Shown here: positions 32,900-45,199 of the stretch, piece after piece | Position numbering within the stretch: position 1 is the stretch's first letter | Layout: every line of letters starts with the position of its first letter | DNA from: Cadophora sp. MPI-SDFR-AT-0126 | Taxonomy: Eukaryota > Ascomycota > Leotiomycetes > Helotiales > Ploettnerulaceae | Length of the DNA stretch: 64,000 nt | NCBI GenBank assembly: GCA_020747065.1 | Contig: JAGMVK010000001.1 | Coordinates: 4,123,632-4,187,631, forward strand | Direction: 5' to 3' | The notes under the pieces: model-generated | What the model saw: the letters and a program-made list of their open reading frames with translations, nothing else | Database searches by the model: none | What the model was told of the DNA's origin: nothing | Program-made: the position numbers and the translations under genes

Positions 32900-35800
32900 A
32901 GAGGAGTATACCAAAGGATATCCGTTTTAATATGATTATACTAATGTACAATTACCTAGCGACGGTTCAGCCCCCTAGCCTATTATTCCTATTTTAGATG
33001 GGTACAAATATAAGGGTTACTAATTTAAAACCTATAGGCGGGATATAGCTAGGTAGTATTATAATAAGGACTATAATCAGAAGAGGGCGGCAGATGAGGA
33101 TATGTTTAAATTAGTTAAATTGCAATATTGGTTTAAGGTAAAGAGAGGGAGGTTTTAGATTATTAATAAAGCCAAAGGCTAGGAGTAGGAGCGCTAGGCA
33201 CGGCGAGCTAAGACACGTAACGTTAGAGAAGAAACCGACTATTTAGACGATAGCAACAATAATAGGGAGAAGACCGGAAGTAATTAAGATAATATTAATA
33301 ATCAGATTATCTAAGATATCGAAAAATAGAAGGGCGAGGCCTAGGAGCAGCGATTACGGACGTTAAAAGAGGTGCCCGTCGTTAAAATGAATTCGTAGTT
33401 ATAGTATACTAAGTGGAATAAGGTATTAAGCTAATCTAAGCATAATTTAGTCCAGATATTCCGTTATACCCGTATACCCGACCTAGAGGAGCCGTAATTG
33501 GAGCGGTTATTACGTGCGTGGAATCGAATTTTAGAGCGTTGTTTAAATACGTTAGAAGTAACTGACTATAAAGACGTATTAAAGTGGTAGGTATCCCCTA
33601 AAAATAAAGCCGCGGACCAGCGCCTATTTAAATTACTACAAAATACCAAAAGCGTCGACAAGTATAGTGGGATTTTTACATGTTTCATTTATTATATAAT
33701 ACGTACAGCGCTATTAGAGAGTTATACAGATAAAACGGGTATATTAGATTGTTTTTAAGGTTTCCAATATAATTTCCAAAATATCATATTAAATTTAACT
33801 ATAACTACAGAAACCGGAGTGAAATATACTAACGCATAATAGAAATGCATCTAAAGAATCCGGGGTGAATTAGATAAGGGTTATCCCGCAGATAATAAGA
33901 CCGAAGATCAACTATTAACTAATATATTAATGTGTTTATGTATATTAACAGTGATGTAAGATACCAGCTGAATTGGATTATACTATTTACCTATAATATA
34001 TTATTTGGCTGTCCGAGGAATCGATGAATAGAGCCAGTTATTACAACCGGCGTTTTTTTACACGCCTATTTTAGTAGGTATATTATAGATTAACCGGTTA
34101 ATTATATTGGAAGTAGCTATCTCACGCGAGCTATGGCCGGAATTAAAATTGGACAGTAAAGCCGACGTTAATTCCGTGCCCGACCGGATCTATTAGTTAC
34201 GAGAGTTACATTTATGCGAGGGTTCATTTTTACTGACGTCTAGTATTTTAATATAGTTAGCTATAGGAAAGAAGTTCAATAAGACGCATTAGTCGCCGTC
34301 TAATATCTATTAGTCAGATAACAAGTAGACGATTAATTATTTAGGCTAGCTAGTTATGTTAGCTAAGATTAAGCGTATATATCACACGTTAATTAGAGAA
34401 TTGCAGGAATTAATAGATATATTAATATTCGGTTCCCCGGTGCCCCCTATCGATTTAAGTCGAATTATTAATAGTATAGCATAGAGCCAGGTATTCCAGC
34501 GACAGAATTTCAGTTTTATCACCCATACCTAGAACCAGGACTAGGTAGCCGGGGATTATGGGTTTTTGTTAAAGTAAGCACGGAAAAGGAAGGGGCGATA
34601 GAGGTTATTACGGATAAACCGCACTACTAAGAAGGTTGAGTAAGTGGATTCCTAAGTTATATTATATTTAACTAAGGAACGTTAATTTTTACGGAAGTTG
34701 ATAGTATGTATATATATTACCGGTATATTAGCCCATTCTATCTATTATACAGTTATTTATTAGATCAGGGGACTAGCCCGCACGTGGACCCGAGTTAGGT
34801 TCTATTAAAGTAAGTAATAGTATATATTTAGCACGTAACATATATATTATCAACGGATAGGTATGTTTTTTAACTATATATAATAAGGCGCGGAAACGAA
34901 GAGGGAATACCGAGTATATTATACAGTGTTTACTAGATAAGATTAGCGAAATCGTAGCCTAGTATTTAGTCCGGGTTCGGCTATTTACACGGGCATTAGA
35001 TTATCAGAAGTCGGAATATTTATTTGGAGATTTACAAGGGCTATGGGCAGGTAAGGAGTTAAGCTAGGCGTTAGGGAGTATCACTAGGAAGTATTTAGGG
35101 GTATATTTAAGGGTATCCGGATAGAGGTATATCGCTATTAGTATCGCTACACGGTATTTAATAAGAGCTAGTAAAACGTAGGAGAAGGAGTAGAAGGATC
35201 TAGAGGATAGAGTTAAAGAGTTTGCCGAGGGAGATAATAATAAGGAATTAGAGTTAGATACGTTTTAATATATTATAGTCCGGTAAGTTTAATTTCACCC
35301 CGTCAGATAAGGGAAATTATTAATTAACGTAAGTATAGGTAGTCCGGGTATAGACGAAGGGTAGCACAAGCCTATTATACTATCAACAGAGCATTTTTAC
35401 ATCGATTAGGACCCGAGTTAATCACGGCATATAAGTAAGTGTCTATAATATAGCATGGATTATGGAAATTAAGTAACAAGGGAGTTACTAGCGTAGGAGG
35501 GATAAGCTATCAACGCGAAGCCAGCTAGCAGTTAACTAGCCGGCCGATTAAGAGAGAGCGGATTAAGGCATCGGACTAAGCGTTAGTTAGATTACAGCGG
35601 ATATACCATGATCCCTAAGCTAAACTACAATCGGAAGGGCAGGCGTCCGCGTTACAATTAGTCTATCGTCCGTCCTAAACCCAGCTATTAGTTATCGTAT
35701 TACCTACTAGCAGTAGTAAGTCAGTATTGTTTTTTTCGGTGGCAGTAATGACCCAGTAGTAGACAGTTATTGTTATTATACTATTTACCGCGTTAATTAA

Positions 35801-37460
35801 TAACATTATTAAGCGTAGATAAGCGGCCGAGTTAGATTACAAAGAATAGATTAGTGAGAAGTCCGGACATGAATTACAGTAGTTAATCGTAGTTAGCGCA
35901 GACCAGGCGGTCTAGGGAGAGTTTTTATATTATGCCAAGGGTTTAAAGTTGGAAGGGTAATTAGCCTATATATTTTTCAATAAGGTCTATATTATATTTA
36001 CCGATATATTATACCGTGAGCAGTTACGAGAGTTATAGATATTATAATATTTAGATTATCTATTCACCGGATTAACGGCGACGTTAATAGTAGATTTAAA
36101 GGATATATTACAAGAGCAGTTATATATTAATAATACCCAGATATTCCGGCGAAGTATAGCATAGAAGATAATTCGATATTAGGTAAGGGATAATAAGAAT
36201 AAAGCCCTATCTGACGTCGCTATTAAATATATCTAATAGACCTATTTAAGAGCAGGTACAAGAGGGGTTATATATATCCGGAGTTATAAGACTAGAGGGG
36301 TCGTCAGTAGAGTATTAGAATGTCCATTTTATTAAGTACAGGCGGAATTGAAGGGGGAGGTATTATAGCAGTGGGTCCAGGGTACCGGTAGGTGGATCGT
36401 AGCCACAGGGGTATTAGGGACCGGAATTAATATCGAGGGGATCGTTTATATAGTCTACGTTAGGCGACTATATAGATTAACTAGTTTCGTGTAGTAATCC
36501 GGACACAGGAAGCGGAATAGCGAGGTCAGCGAGTTAATTATCATTACTTAGGTTAAGAATAGTTATAGGCGGAGACGAAGTAAGATTATAAGCGAGTATT
36601 TAGTTAAGTAGATTAATAAGGATACTATAATAGAGTTTATCTAGGGCTAAGGGTATCAACGTTAGGTATTAAGTCGGCATATAGATAGCGATCAGGATAA
36701 AAGTAATTACAGCTAGACAGATAGTATGTTTTATAACCGGTATAGGATAAGTAGTAGGGTAAGGGGCTAAATATACGAAGAGTTAAGGGAAGAGCCCGGG
36801 ATCAAGGTAGTAAAGGAAAGCGATATAATTAAGGAAGCGGATATGATCTAGCGTAGGTTAAGGTAGGTATAAGTATCCTAGGAGTAGATAATCGCGATAA
36901 TAGATAGATTATAAAGTGATTATATATATTATAGATTAATATAGAAGAAGTATACGAGAGGGCGAGCATATGTATATAAGGATTATTAGCAGGCCGTGGA
37001 GTCCGGATACAGGATTACAGTATATAAGGCATAGCGAGAGAATATTAATTTAGGGACATTTTAATATTATTAGAAGTGCAGGTTATCCTAAAGGATATGC
37101 CAGCGTTTAGAAGACAACGGATAGTACGAGTACCCCGAGGTAATATTACCGGGGATATTTATATTATACTAAGAGTAGTATTTGCAAGTGATTGTTAAGG
37201 CAGCGGGATTCTAGGGGGATTATATAATTAATATTTGGGAGTAGTTAAAAGAGGTAGGAGAAGGGTTTAGTTAGGATTAAGAGAGCAATTAGATGAAGAT
37301 ATAGCAAATAGTATATGAGATATATACTAGGATAATAGAGGAGGACAGTTCCCTAGTAGGAAGGGTATAGAGAGGATATAGATATAATATATTCGATACT
37401 AGGGGGGCCTAAGTCACTAGGGCCGAGTCCGAATTATACCTGCCAAGGGAAGTCGTTTTA
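32900..37460 (+). pseudogene. Telomere-linked RecQ-type helicase (first copy), RIP-degraded
   Basis: On the + strand a single long gene can be followed by family resemblance despite dozens of stops. The Walker A region reads LPTSSSKSVLFF (about 35694-35730; the GK-preceding Gly is Ser). Then come ELDYKE, LIVVSADQAV, FFNKVYIIFTD where the DEAH-type box is expected (about 35975), and FTGLTATL. The second helicase lobe follows: GVIYIRSYKT, RWIVATGVLGTGINI, GIVYIVYVRR and SGHRKRNSEVS (36240-36540, the RAGRDG region). A Cys-rich C-terminal part ends near 37460. Upstream of 35250 is an N-terminal region of about 2 kb without a named domain. Known relatives are subtelomeric helicases of fungi, thought to be maintained next to telomeres. 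The role here is lost. Confidence 0.75.
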
Positions 37461-38850
37461 TTTAAATAGAAGGGGTATTATAGCAGTAGAGGGGGTTTTA
37501 TTTAAATAAGAAGTATTTTATTTAAGCGAAGGGGTTTTATTTGAATTTTAGGGTTTTATTTAGATAAGAAGTGTTTTATTTAATTGGGTTTTATTTCAGT
37601 TTTATTTAGGGTTTTATTTAAGTATTAGTAGGATGTTTTATTTAAGTGTTTTATTTAAGTGTATTATTTAAGTGTATTATTTAAGTATTTAATTTGAGTG
37701 TTATTTGAGGGTTTTATTTGAGTGTTTTATTTAGGTGTTATTTAAGTGTGTTATTAGGGATTTATTTGAGTGTTATTTGAGTGTGTTATTTGAGTATTAT
37801 TTGAGTGTTATTTGAGTGTGTTATTTGAGGGTTTTTTTTTTTTTTTTTGAGTATTATTTGAGTGTTATTTGAGTGTTATTTGAGTGTGTTATTTAAGTAT
37901 GTTATTTAAGTGTTATTTAAGCGACAGGGTTTTATTTGAATTTTAGGGTTTTATTTAGACAAGAAGTGATTTATTTAAGCGAAGCTGCGTTATTTAAGCG
38001 AGAGGCGTTTTATTTAAATAAAAAGTGATTTATTTGAGCGAAGCCATGTTATTTGGATGATATAGGGGATTAAGGTAAGAATTGGAATAGCAAGGGTGGG
38101 TATTACGTTCAGATATTATATAAGAATAATTATATGGGTTAGTAGGTATAAGGGGAATTTAAGGATTTATAATTATTAGTAATAGTTATGGAATAATGAT
38201 AGAAATTAGGGTAGTAAAGTAAGTAGGGTTAATATAGATTTAGGAGAAGTCGGGTATTGAAGTATAAAGTAGAATAATAATAAGGGGAATTATATTAAAT
38301 TTTAGCGGAAAAGTGATTATATAAATTATAAAAGTGAGATTAATTTTAGATTAAGGTTTTATTAGTAGGGGACATAGAGTTTAGGTAATTAGGTTATAAT
38401 AAGATTAGGGTTATTAATTAAAAAGATAAAGGTTAGTGAATTATAAATAAGACATTTAAAAAGAAAATAAGATAACAAGTAATTATATAATCAGGGTCAG
38501 ATTATTAAATTAAGATTAGGGTTATAAGAGTGAGTTTATGGCCAAGGTTAGCATAGCAGATAATAGTTAGGGTTATCGGGTTTTAGAGAGAGTGAGGGAT
38601 TAGAGGGTGTATTTATTTGGGTGATATATTATTTAAGTGTTATTTAAGTATTATTTAAGTATTATTTAAGAGTGTTATTTAAGAGTGTTATTTAAGAGTG
38701 TTATTTAAGAGTGTTATTTGAGCAAGGCGGTTTTATTTAAATAAAGGGGGATTTATTTCGATAAGAAGGGTTTTATTTAGGCGAAGGGGGTTTATTTCGA
38801 TAAGAAGGGTTTTATTTAAGCAGGAGGCGTTTTATTAAAGTAAAAAAGAG
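37461..38850. repeat. C-poor, AT-rich tandem repeats (TTATTTGAGTG type)
   Basis: Two blocks, 37461-38060 and 38600-38850, consist of degenerate units such as TTTTATTTAAGTG, GTTATTTGAGTG and TTATTTAAGAGTG (about 10-14 bp). A non-tandem but equally C-poor stretch lies between (38060-38600). An 11-T run is at about 37832-37842. No gene is present. Confidence 0.75.
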
Positions 38851-39166
38851 ATCGAGTTATTGATAATTCCACGAGTTTAGGGTATAATTAAGGTCGGATA
38901 AAGCTAAGGCCCGTTTTATTAGGGTTATAGCGCAGGGTATATCGCCGAGTTAGCAAGGGATATAAGGGTTAGGATAACGTAAGGCATAAATAGCCCGAAC
39001 CTATCAGCGCGAAGCGCCAGTTATAACCCCGTAGGGATAATAGTATATGAGGGCGGAAAGTAACGAAGATATATGAACACCAACCCGACCCGGCCCCGCC
39101 CCGTTAGCGCGGAGCGCCGATTGTGACCCCGTAGGGTTTAAGTTAGGATTTAAGGTAAGGGGTGGG
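38851..39166. other. Spacer before the long LINE copy
   Basis: Holds two related short segments with GC-rich hairpin-like cores (TCAGCGCGAAGCGCC near 39003 and TTAGCGCGGAGCGCCGA near 39105), each followed by ACCCCGTAGGG. No gene. Confidence 0.4.
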
Positions 39167-39344
39167 TTAGGGTTTGAGGTTTGGGTTTGATTTGGCTCTA
39201 ACTAGCTAACTTGCTACAGGTGCTTTTTACTCTCTCTCTAACTCTTGAAAAACAGAAACTAAATACAGCGAGTGAAGTACTATAACTACAGAAGGAGAAC
39301 GCTATATTACAGAAGGAGAGGTACCCTAGGATAGGTGTAGTGTG

Positions 39345-39838
39345 AGGTGTATTACAGGGTAGTTGTAGTGTGTAACGCAGGGTAGGTGTAGTGTGTACTG
39401 TAGGGTAGGTGTAGTGTGTACTGCAGGGTAGGTGTAGTGTGTACCGTAGGGCCGGTGTAGTGTGTACTGCAGGGTAGGTGTAGCGTGTACCGCAGGGCAG
39501 GTGTAGTGTGTATCGCAGGGCAGGTGTAGTATGTATTGTAGGGTAGGTGTAGTGTGTACCGCAGGGTAGGTGTAGTGTGTATCGCAGGGCAGGTGTAGTA
39601 TGTATTGTAGGGTAGGTGTAGTGTGTACCGCAGGGCAGGTGTACTGTGTATCAGAGGGTAGGTGTAGTGTGTACCGCAGGGCAGGTGTACTGTGTATCAG
39701 AGGGTAGGTGTAGCGTGTACCGCAGGGCAGGTGTTGTGTGTACTATAGGGTAGGTATGGTGTGTACTGTAGGGTAGGTGTAGTGTGTACTATAGGGTAGG
39801 TGTAGTGTGTACCGTGGGGCAGGTGTAGTGTATAGCGT
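39345..39838. repeat. 23-bp minisatellite (long copy)
   Basis: About 21 tandem units of CAGGGTAGGTGTAGTGTGTACYG with a strict 23-bp period (for example, units starting at 39424, 39447 and 39470). It lies immediately downstream of the LINE stop codon in element orientation, so it would be transcribed as the 3' untranslated region. Confidence 0.9.
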
Positions 39839-39839
39839 A

Positions 39840-42800
39840 CTACTTGCGTACTAGAATCGAGGTTGCAGCGATACCTCGGGCCTGAGTTAGAGTTAGAGCA
39901 ATATAAGTGTCGAGCCACTTAGCTCTAGAGGGCCCTAAGAGGTCCTGTAGAGCTTTGTAGGCTATCGCTGTATCTCTCTCCATAAGACCGCCGGCGGAAA
40001 TAATCAGAGGGTGAAATACAGGGCCTAGGTCGCTGTATTTACGGCGTTTAGCGTTTGCAGCCTCTGTAAGAGTAGCGTAGGCTTCCTCTCGTGCTGAATC
40101 CTTGTTGATAGCGACGATCTGTACGTCGTAGTAGTGTCTGGAGGTACCTAGAAGTACTGAAAAATCAGGCCGTTGGCTGTTTTCCGGGGGTGTAGAAGCT
40201 GTAGCTGTAGGTATAGGCTCTGATTCGACTTTCAGGTCTTCCCGGCTAGAGAGGGTAGTTATAAATGCACGGGTAACCTGGTTGTGACGTACTATCCAGC
40301 GTCTTTCAGCACCTCTACAGGTGTCTTCGTGGCCTATTTGCGGGTAGGCGCCGCATGCTGTGCAGGGGGTAATTGGAGGCTTTACAGGGAGTAAGAGCCT
40401 GGTCCGTAGTGCTTCGGTCACTGTAGAATCCGCTAAAAGGTGGTGTTTTTGCGTGGGCAGGACTCTAAGCCAGTGTCTTCCGAGGTAGCTAGCGTTCTCT
40501 AGCATCGATTTTACCGCTTCCTTTGATAGGGTAGGTAAGAGCTTCTCTTGTAGGCCTTCGTTGACACTAGTATAGACCTTCTGAGCGTTCAGTAGCGCTA
40601 AATCAGGGGGTTCCGGGTAGATTTTAGGGCATATAGCCTCTAGAATCGGTCGAGAAGCTGCCTTAGCCGCTCTATATAACCCCGGGGCTAATAGGGCGTG
40701 TTGCGGGAGCCCTAGGCCTCCTTCACTCACTGGAATCGAGAGTAGTGCCGATCGAATTAGCGTAGTTTTATCTCCTGGCTCTCTGGCGATTAGGGCTTGT
40801 ACAGTGTCTTTAACCCTAAGGTCGGCTAGCCTCCAGAGGTCTAGTAGGTCTTCAGAGTATAGTTGGCGCTGTAGGTGTCGTAGGAGGAGGTATATACTAC
40901 CTCTAAGGAGGAGAGTAGCGTGTTGTTTAGGGAGGTCTTTTAGAGTATGTAGTACTGTATCAAGAGTATCGATTTTCCCCTGTAGGAAGGTACGGCGAGG
41001 GGTTCCTGGCCCTATAAAGGTACCTAGAGCCTTGATTCCAGTGGATCGAAGCCTGGAAATCGAGTGTTCAGTGCTCTTCTGTTGGTTAAGAGCTACTAGA
41101 GAGTCCCTAAAGGTCTCTATAACTACAGGGAGTAGTACTGTAGTTTCCGGGCTGAGGATATAGATATCGTCCAAATAGGCTATAAGGGTAGCCTTTAGTA
41201 AAGTCTTCTGTAGGCTCTCTAGCAGTGGGCGAATCGCTAGAGAGAAGAGGAGAGGCGCTATAGGGTCCCCTTGGCGTACTCCTTCAGCGCTTACTAGCGT
41301 TTGACCGCTGGAAGTCACTAAAAGCGAGGGTTGGTTATAGGCCCATTTAGCGGTTCGATAGAGGGTCGGGGCGTATTTAGCGGTCGCTGCTGCTATCGAG
41401 GTACGACCTATACGATTATAGGCGTTGACGAGGTCTAGGGAGGCGATTCGTTGTGTTTTCAGGCGGTTTGGACCACTAATTGCTTCGTCCAGAAGGAAGA
41501 TTATAGGCTCTACTCCCCCTGGGGTACTTACCCCTAACTGGTTTGGTAAGAGCATCGAGGCCCTGAAGGAGGAAATAAGGATTGCTTTTAGGGCTACCTT
41601 ATAGATAAGGTCCCCTATAGCAATAGGTTGTACTCCTCCGTCAGGCTTCTGGAGGCCTATAAGTCGGGAGGCGCATAGAAGGTCGACTCCTGGAGCGGTA
41701 CCCTGTCGAATCATATTCGCTAGGTGTGTAAGCGCTGTAACTACAGGGCTTTCAGGGGCTGTAACCGCTATATCGAGTAGTGGGCGTGTCCACCCGCTAA
41801 GGCCAGGGGCTTTCTCCCTATTTATCGATCGAATAGCCTTTAGGGTAGTTTCAGTGTGTATATTCTGTCCCGGGGAGGGATTAGCGTTGCCGAAGGGGTT
41901 CTGGTGGCCTATAGGGTGTTTGGAGTATAGGGTATTTAGCGTCTCTGTAGTTTCCGGTGCTAGGGGCGTAGGGTCGATAAGAGCCCTGGAGGCCTTCCCT
42001 AAGTAGCCCTTTTCCAGTAGTTTTACCGCTCGATTTGCCGGGGTATCGTTTTTAGGGGTTCCAGGGGGTTCCCGGGGTCTTTCAGGGACGTCGGGTAGTG
42101 TTGTAGGGTAGGCTTTTAGTGTTTTAGCGACCTCTTCCTTCTGTAGTCCTATGCCGAGTACTCTAGGGAGTAGTAAGAAGTCTAGTAACTGCTTCTCCCT
42201 AGGTTGCCGTAGGAACGCTAAAGCGGCTCTATTAGCTGCTTCTGCGAATAGCGTAGCTTGTCTGGCGTGTAGGCGTTTTTCAGGGACCGGTACTCTACTA
42301 TACGCTAGTAGAGTTTGCACTGAAGGCTTCTGTAGGCTAGGACCTATAGCGTTTATATGGTCTGTAGCGCTCTGCGTGTTTAGAGGGGTCTGGTCTTGTA
42401 GAGGTATAGGCGTTGTCGAGGCCTGGGGGCGGTGGATTGATTGCTGGAGGCCATAGGGTAGGCTAGATGTGACGGAGGCTACCGGGCCTCTTGGTGCTGA
42501 TGGCGCTGTAGTACGACCCTGTACTGTTGGGTTATAGGGTAGGCTCGTTGTGGAGGCCTTGGAGGGTAGCTGAGTTGTGGAGGTCTTGGAGGGTCGGCTA
42601 GTTGTAGAGGCCTTGGAGGGTAGCTGAGTTGTAGAGGCCTTGGAGGGTTGCTGAGTTGTGGAGGTCTTGGAGGGTAGGCCGGCTGTGGAGGCCTTGGAGG
42701 GTAGCTGAGTTGTAGTAGTCTTAGAGGGTAGGCCAGCTGTAGAGGCCTTGGAGGGTTGCTGAGTTGTAGTAGTTTTGGAGGGTAGTTGAGTTGTGGAGGT

Positions 42801-43907
42801 CTTGAAGAGTAGGCTAGCTGTGGAAGCTTTGGAGGGTAGGCTAGCTATGGAGGCCTTAGAGGGTAGGCTAGCTGTGGAAGCTTTGGAGGGTAGGCTAGCT
42901 GTGGAGGCCTTAGAGGGTAATCGAGTTGTAGTAGGCAGGTGTGTTGTAGGAGAAATAGGGGGCGAGGAGCCTATAAATATAGGGTCTTTTGAGAGTGAGT
43001 GTACTGAAGCTTGGGAGGCCTTAGGGAGTAACTCCAGGGGTGATAGGTTCTGATTTCCCTGGGGAAGGCCTATTTGCGATAATCAAGGGAGATATGGGCT
43101 ATCCGAGGGTAGGCTAGGTGTGGAGGGTGTAGGAGTGCGTGGTGTAGTTGGTACAGGGGTTGATATAGCGTCCTCGAAGCTTGGTGTAGGGGAGGGGGGT
43201 GCTGTAGACGCGCTGTAGAGGTCGTCGGAGGAGGAGCTGTCTTTGATTATAGGCTGTTTAGGCTCTATAGGGGCCCTCTTCTGGCGTGTCGTAGGGCGTT
43301 CAATGCCTGGGGAGGGGGTTCTTGCAGGGCGTTTAGTGGACGGCTTCCAGGGGGGTGTAGTAGTTAAGTGCTGAGTCTTTGGGGGTATATAGCCTGTAGC
43401 GACGATCTGGGCGTAGGTAAGAGGAGATCGCGGGGTTGTAGGTGCTGAGGCTTTAGGGTATTGAGAGCCTGTAAGCGTTGAGGTTTCGGAGTGTTGAGAG
43501 CCTGTAGGCGCTGAGGTTTCAGGGCGTTGAGAGCCTGTAGGTGCTGGAGAGGCTCTTGCTCGAGGGGTAGACGCTCTAAAGGGGGCTAGAAGCTGAGGGA
43601 GGTTGATTACAGGGTACGGAGTGCCTGTAGTGTCGTCGATTTCAGCGTCTAGAGGTTCTGTACCCGGTGGTGCCGTGTGGATTCGGTGTTGAGTTGAAAG
43701 CCTGGAATTACCGATAATTCCGTGTATTTTAGCGCTATGAGTCTTAACTCCGTGGGCTCCTTTACACGCTGTAGCGCATGTAGGACAGGGAGTAAGCCCT
43801 ATAGGCTGCAATTGAAGCTCTGTATACGAATTAGTAGGGTGCTTTTTACGAATATGATCGAGAATATCGATATATTCATTTTTGCAGGAAGGGCACTCGA
43901 AAGGCAT
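39840..43907 (-). CDS. LINE polyprotein: C2H2 fingers, RT, zinc finger, REL endonuclease; one in-frame TGA
   Basis: One minus-strand frame runs from ATG 43907 to the stop at 39840, 1355 codons, interrupted only by TGA at 43083-43085. The first 274 codons hold two C2H2 fingers (CPSC..HIRKKH and CPTC..HSAKIH) and a Pro/Ser/Thr-rich tail. After the TGA comes a repetitive linker of PSKASTTQL-type units (about 43000-42540), then a reverse transcriptase: LIGLQKPDGGVQPIAIGD, VRQGDPIAPLLFSLAI, AYLDDIYIL with the catalytic Asp pair near 41166-41171. Next is a CX2C..HX3C finger (CTACGAYPQIGHEDTC, near 40360) and an R-PD..D-V endonuclease core (RPDFSVLLG, then YYDVQIV, 40170-40110), with a later AKRRKY. 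No apurinic-type endonuclease is present. The TGA would be CGA with one base change; readthrough is possible but unproven. Confidence 0.8.
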
Positions 43908-44630
43908 AGTTTAGAGGGTAGTAGGGGGTAAAAGAGTAAAAGAAATGGACTTAGGGGTAGAGTTATAGTAGGTAAAGCTTGTTGTAGTAGTGGATTTCTA
44001 CTGTAACTCCGTGGAAGGGGTCGAGAATCGTAAGTAGGTGGAAGTATAGGGTAGGTGAGTTGTAGAGGGTAGGTGAGATGTAGAGGGTAGGTGAGTTGTA
44101 GGGGGTAGGGGGGTTGTGTAGGGTAGGGGAGTTGTGCAGGGTAATCGAGTTGTGCAGGGTAAGAGGATTGTGAAAGTTATGTAGGGTAAGGGAATTGTGT
44201 AGGGTAGGGGGGTTGTGCAGGGTAGGGGGGTTGTGAAAGTTATGCAGGGTAATCCAATTGTGAAAGTTGTGCAGGGTAATCGAGTTGTAAAGAGAGAGTA
44301 TAAAGCGAGAGTAAGGTAACTAAGAGTGAAGTAAGGTAGTTGAGTAGAGTAGTTAAGAGCGATAATTAAAAAATAATCGAAGGGGAAATCAATGGTATAT
44401 AACCCTACCCTTAACCCTATCCCCGACCCTATCTATGACCCTATCCCCGAATGCTTTGAAATCAATGCTTTGAAATTAAGGGTTTAAAATCCGATGATTT
44501 AAAATCAATGATTTAAAATCTAACGATTTGAAATTAAATATTAAGCTTTAGAGTTATTTCTAATCTTAATTATAACTTTAAATATAATCTTAATTTTAAA
44601 CTTAACTTGAAGTATAATTCTAGAGTTAAT

Positions 44631-45046
44631 CCTAAGCTCGATCCTAAGCCCGACCCTAAGCTCGACCCTAAAATTAATTCTAAGCTTAACTCTAAGATTG
44701 ACCCTAAGCTCGACCCTAAGATTGACCCTAAGCCTGACTCTAAGCCTGACCCTAAGTATTATATATATAATATATATAATAAATCAAGGCTAGCGCCTTG
44801 CATCGCTTCGCGATAAATTTAAGGGCATAGAGTCAACCCTAAGCTCGACCCTAAGATTGACCCTAAGCCTGACCCTAAGGTTGACCCTAAGTATTATATA
44901 TTATATATATAATATATTAAGGCTAGCGCCTTGCATCGCTTCGCGATAAATTTGCAGGTATAGTTGTAATTAATAGATAGGGTGATAGATAGGGTGATAG
45001 ATAGGGTGATAGATAGGGTGATAGATAGGGTGATAGATAGGGTGAC
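44631..45046. repeat. Telomere-like arrays and double hairpins at the 5' end of the LINE
   Basis: 44631-44760 and 44833-44892 are built from CCCTAAGNNNGA units (12 bp, telomeric CCCTAA plus a six-base spacer). Each is followed by alternating TA and then a near-identical 35-bp segment with two adjacent perfect hairpins (AAGGC-tagc-GCCTT and ATCGC-ttc-GCGAT; 44786-44814 and 44919-44947). About six units of GATAGATAGGGT follow at 44974-45046. Confidence 0.8.
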
Positions 45047-45199
45047 TATGAGCCAAAAAGGGCGTGGTTACTCAGTCCTAAACAAACAGGTTATGCAATT
45101 AAGACTAATACTCTAGATACTATAAACGCTGCTGATTACACATATATACTTTTTATTATTCTACCTTGATGCGTTAGCTGGTAATACCCTTTTGAAGTT

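Larger units (their letters stand above)
39167..45046 (-). mobile_element. Full-length non-LTR retrotransposon with restriction-like endonuclease (MoTeR/R2-like organisation)
   Basis: The element reads on the minus strand. From 5' to 3': a telomere-like array region (45046 to about 44607), a G-rich 5' leader with repeats of the GTTGTGCAGGGTAGG type (44400-43920), the ORF (43907-39840), and a 3' region made of a 23-bp minisatellite (39838-39345) and a conserved 160-bp end. The composition differs from the TA-rich surroundings and decay is slight, so it is younger than most of the subtelomere. The organisation (zinc fingers, RT, CCHC, restriction-like endonuclease; subtelomeric; telomere-like sequence at its end) resembles the telomere-targeted MoTeR elements of Magnaporthe and the R2 class. 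Exact ends and target duplication were not found. Confidence 0.75.

Noticed and set aside
39345..39838. Regular short repeats that could suggest a CRISPR array
   Set aside because: Units are directly tandem with a 23-bp period and no unique spacers; a minisatellite in a fungal genome.
40804..41163. Plus-strand frame opposite the LINE reverse transcriptase
   Set aside because: Shadow of the minus-strand RT coding sequence.
42793..43053. Plus-strand frame with repeated VEALEGRLAV units
   Set aside because: It is the complement of the repetitive PSKAST linker of the minus-strand LINE protein.
44607..44816. Frame encoding DPKLDPKIDPK repeats (and the complementary frame at 30695-30901)
   Set aside because: It arises from the 12-bp telomere-like array; no sign of a gene.
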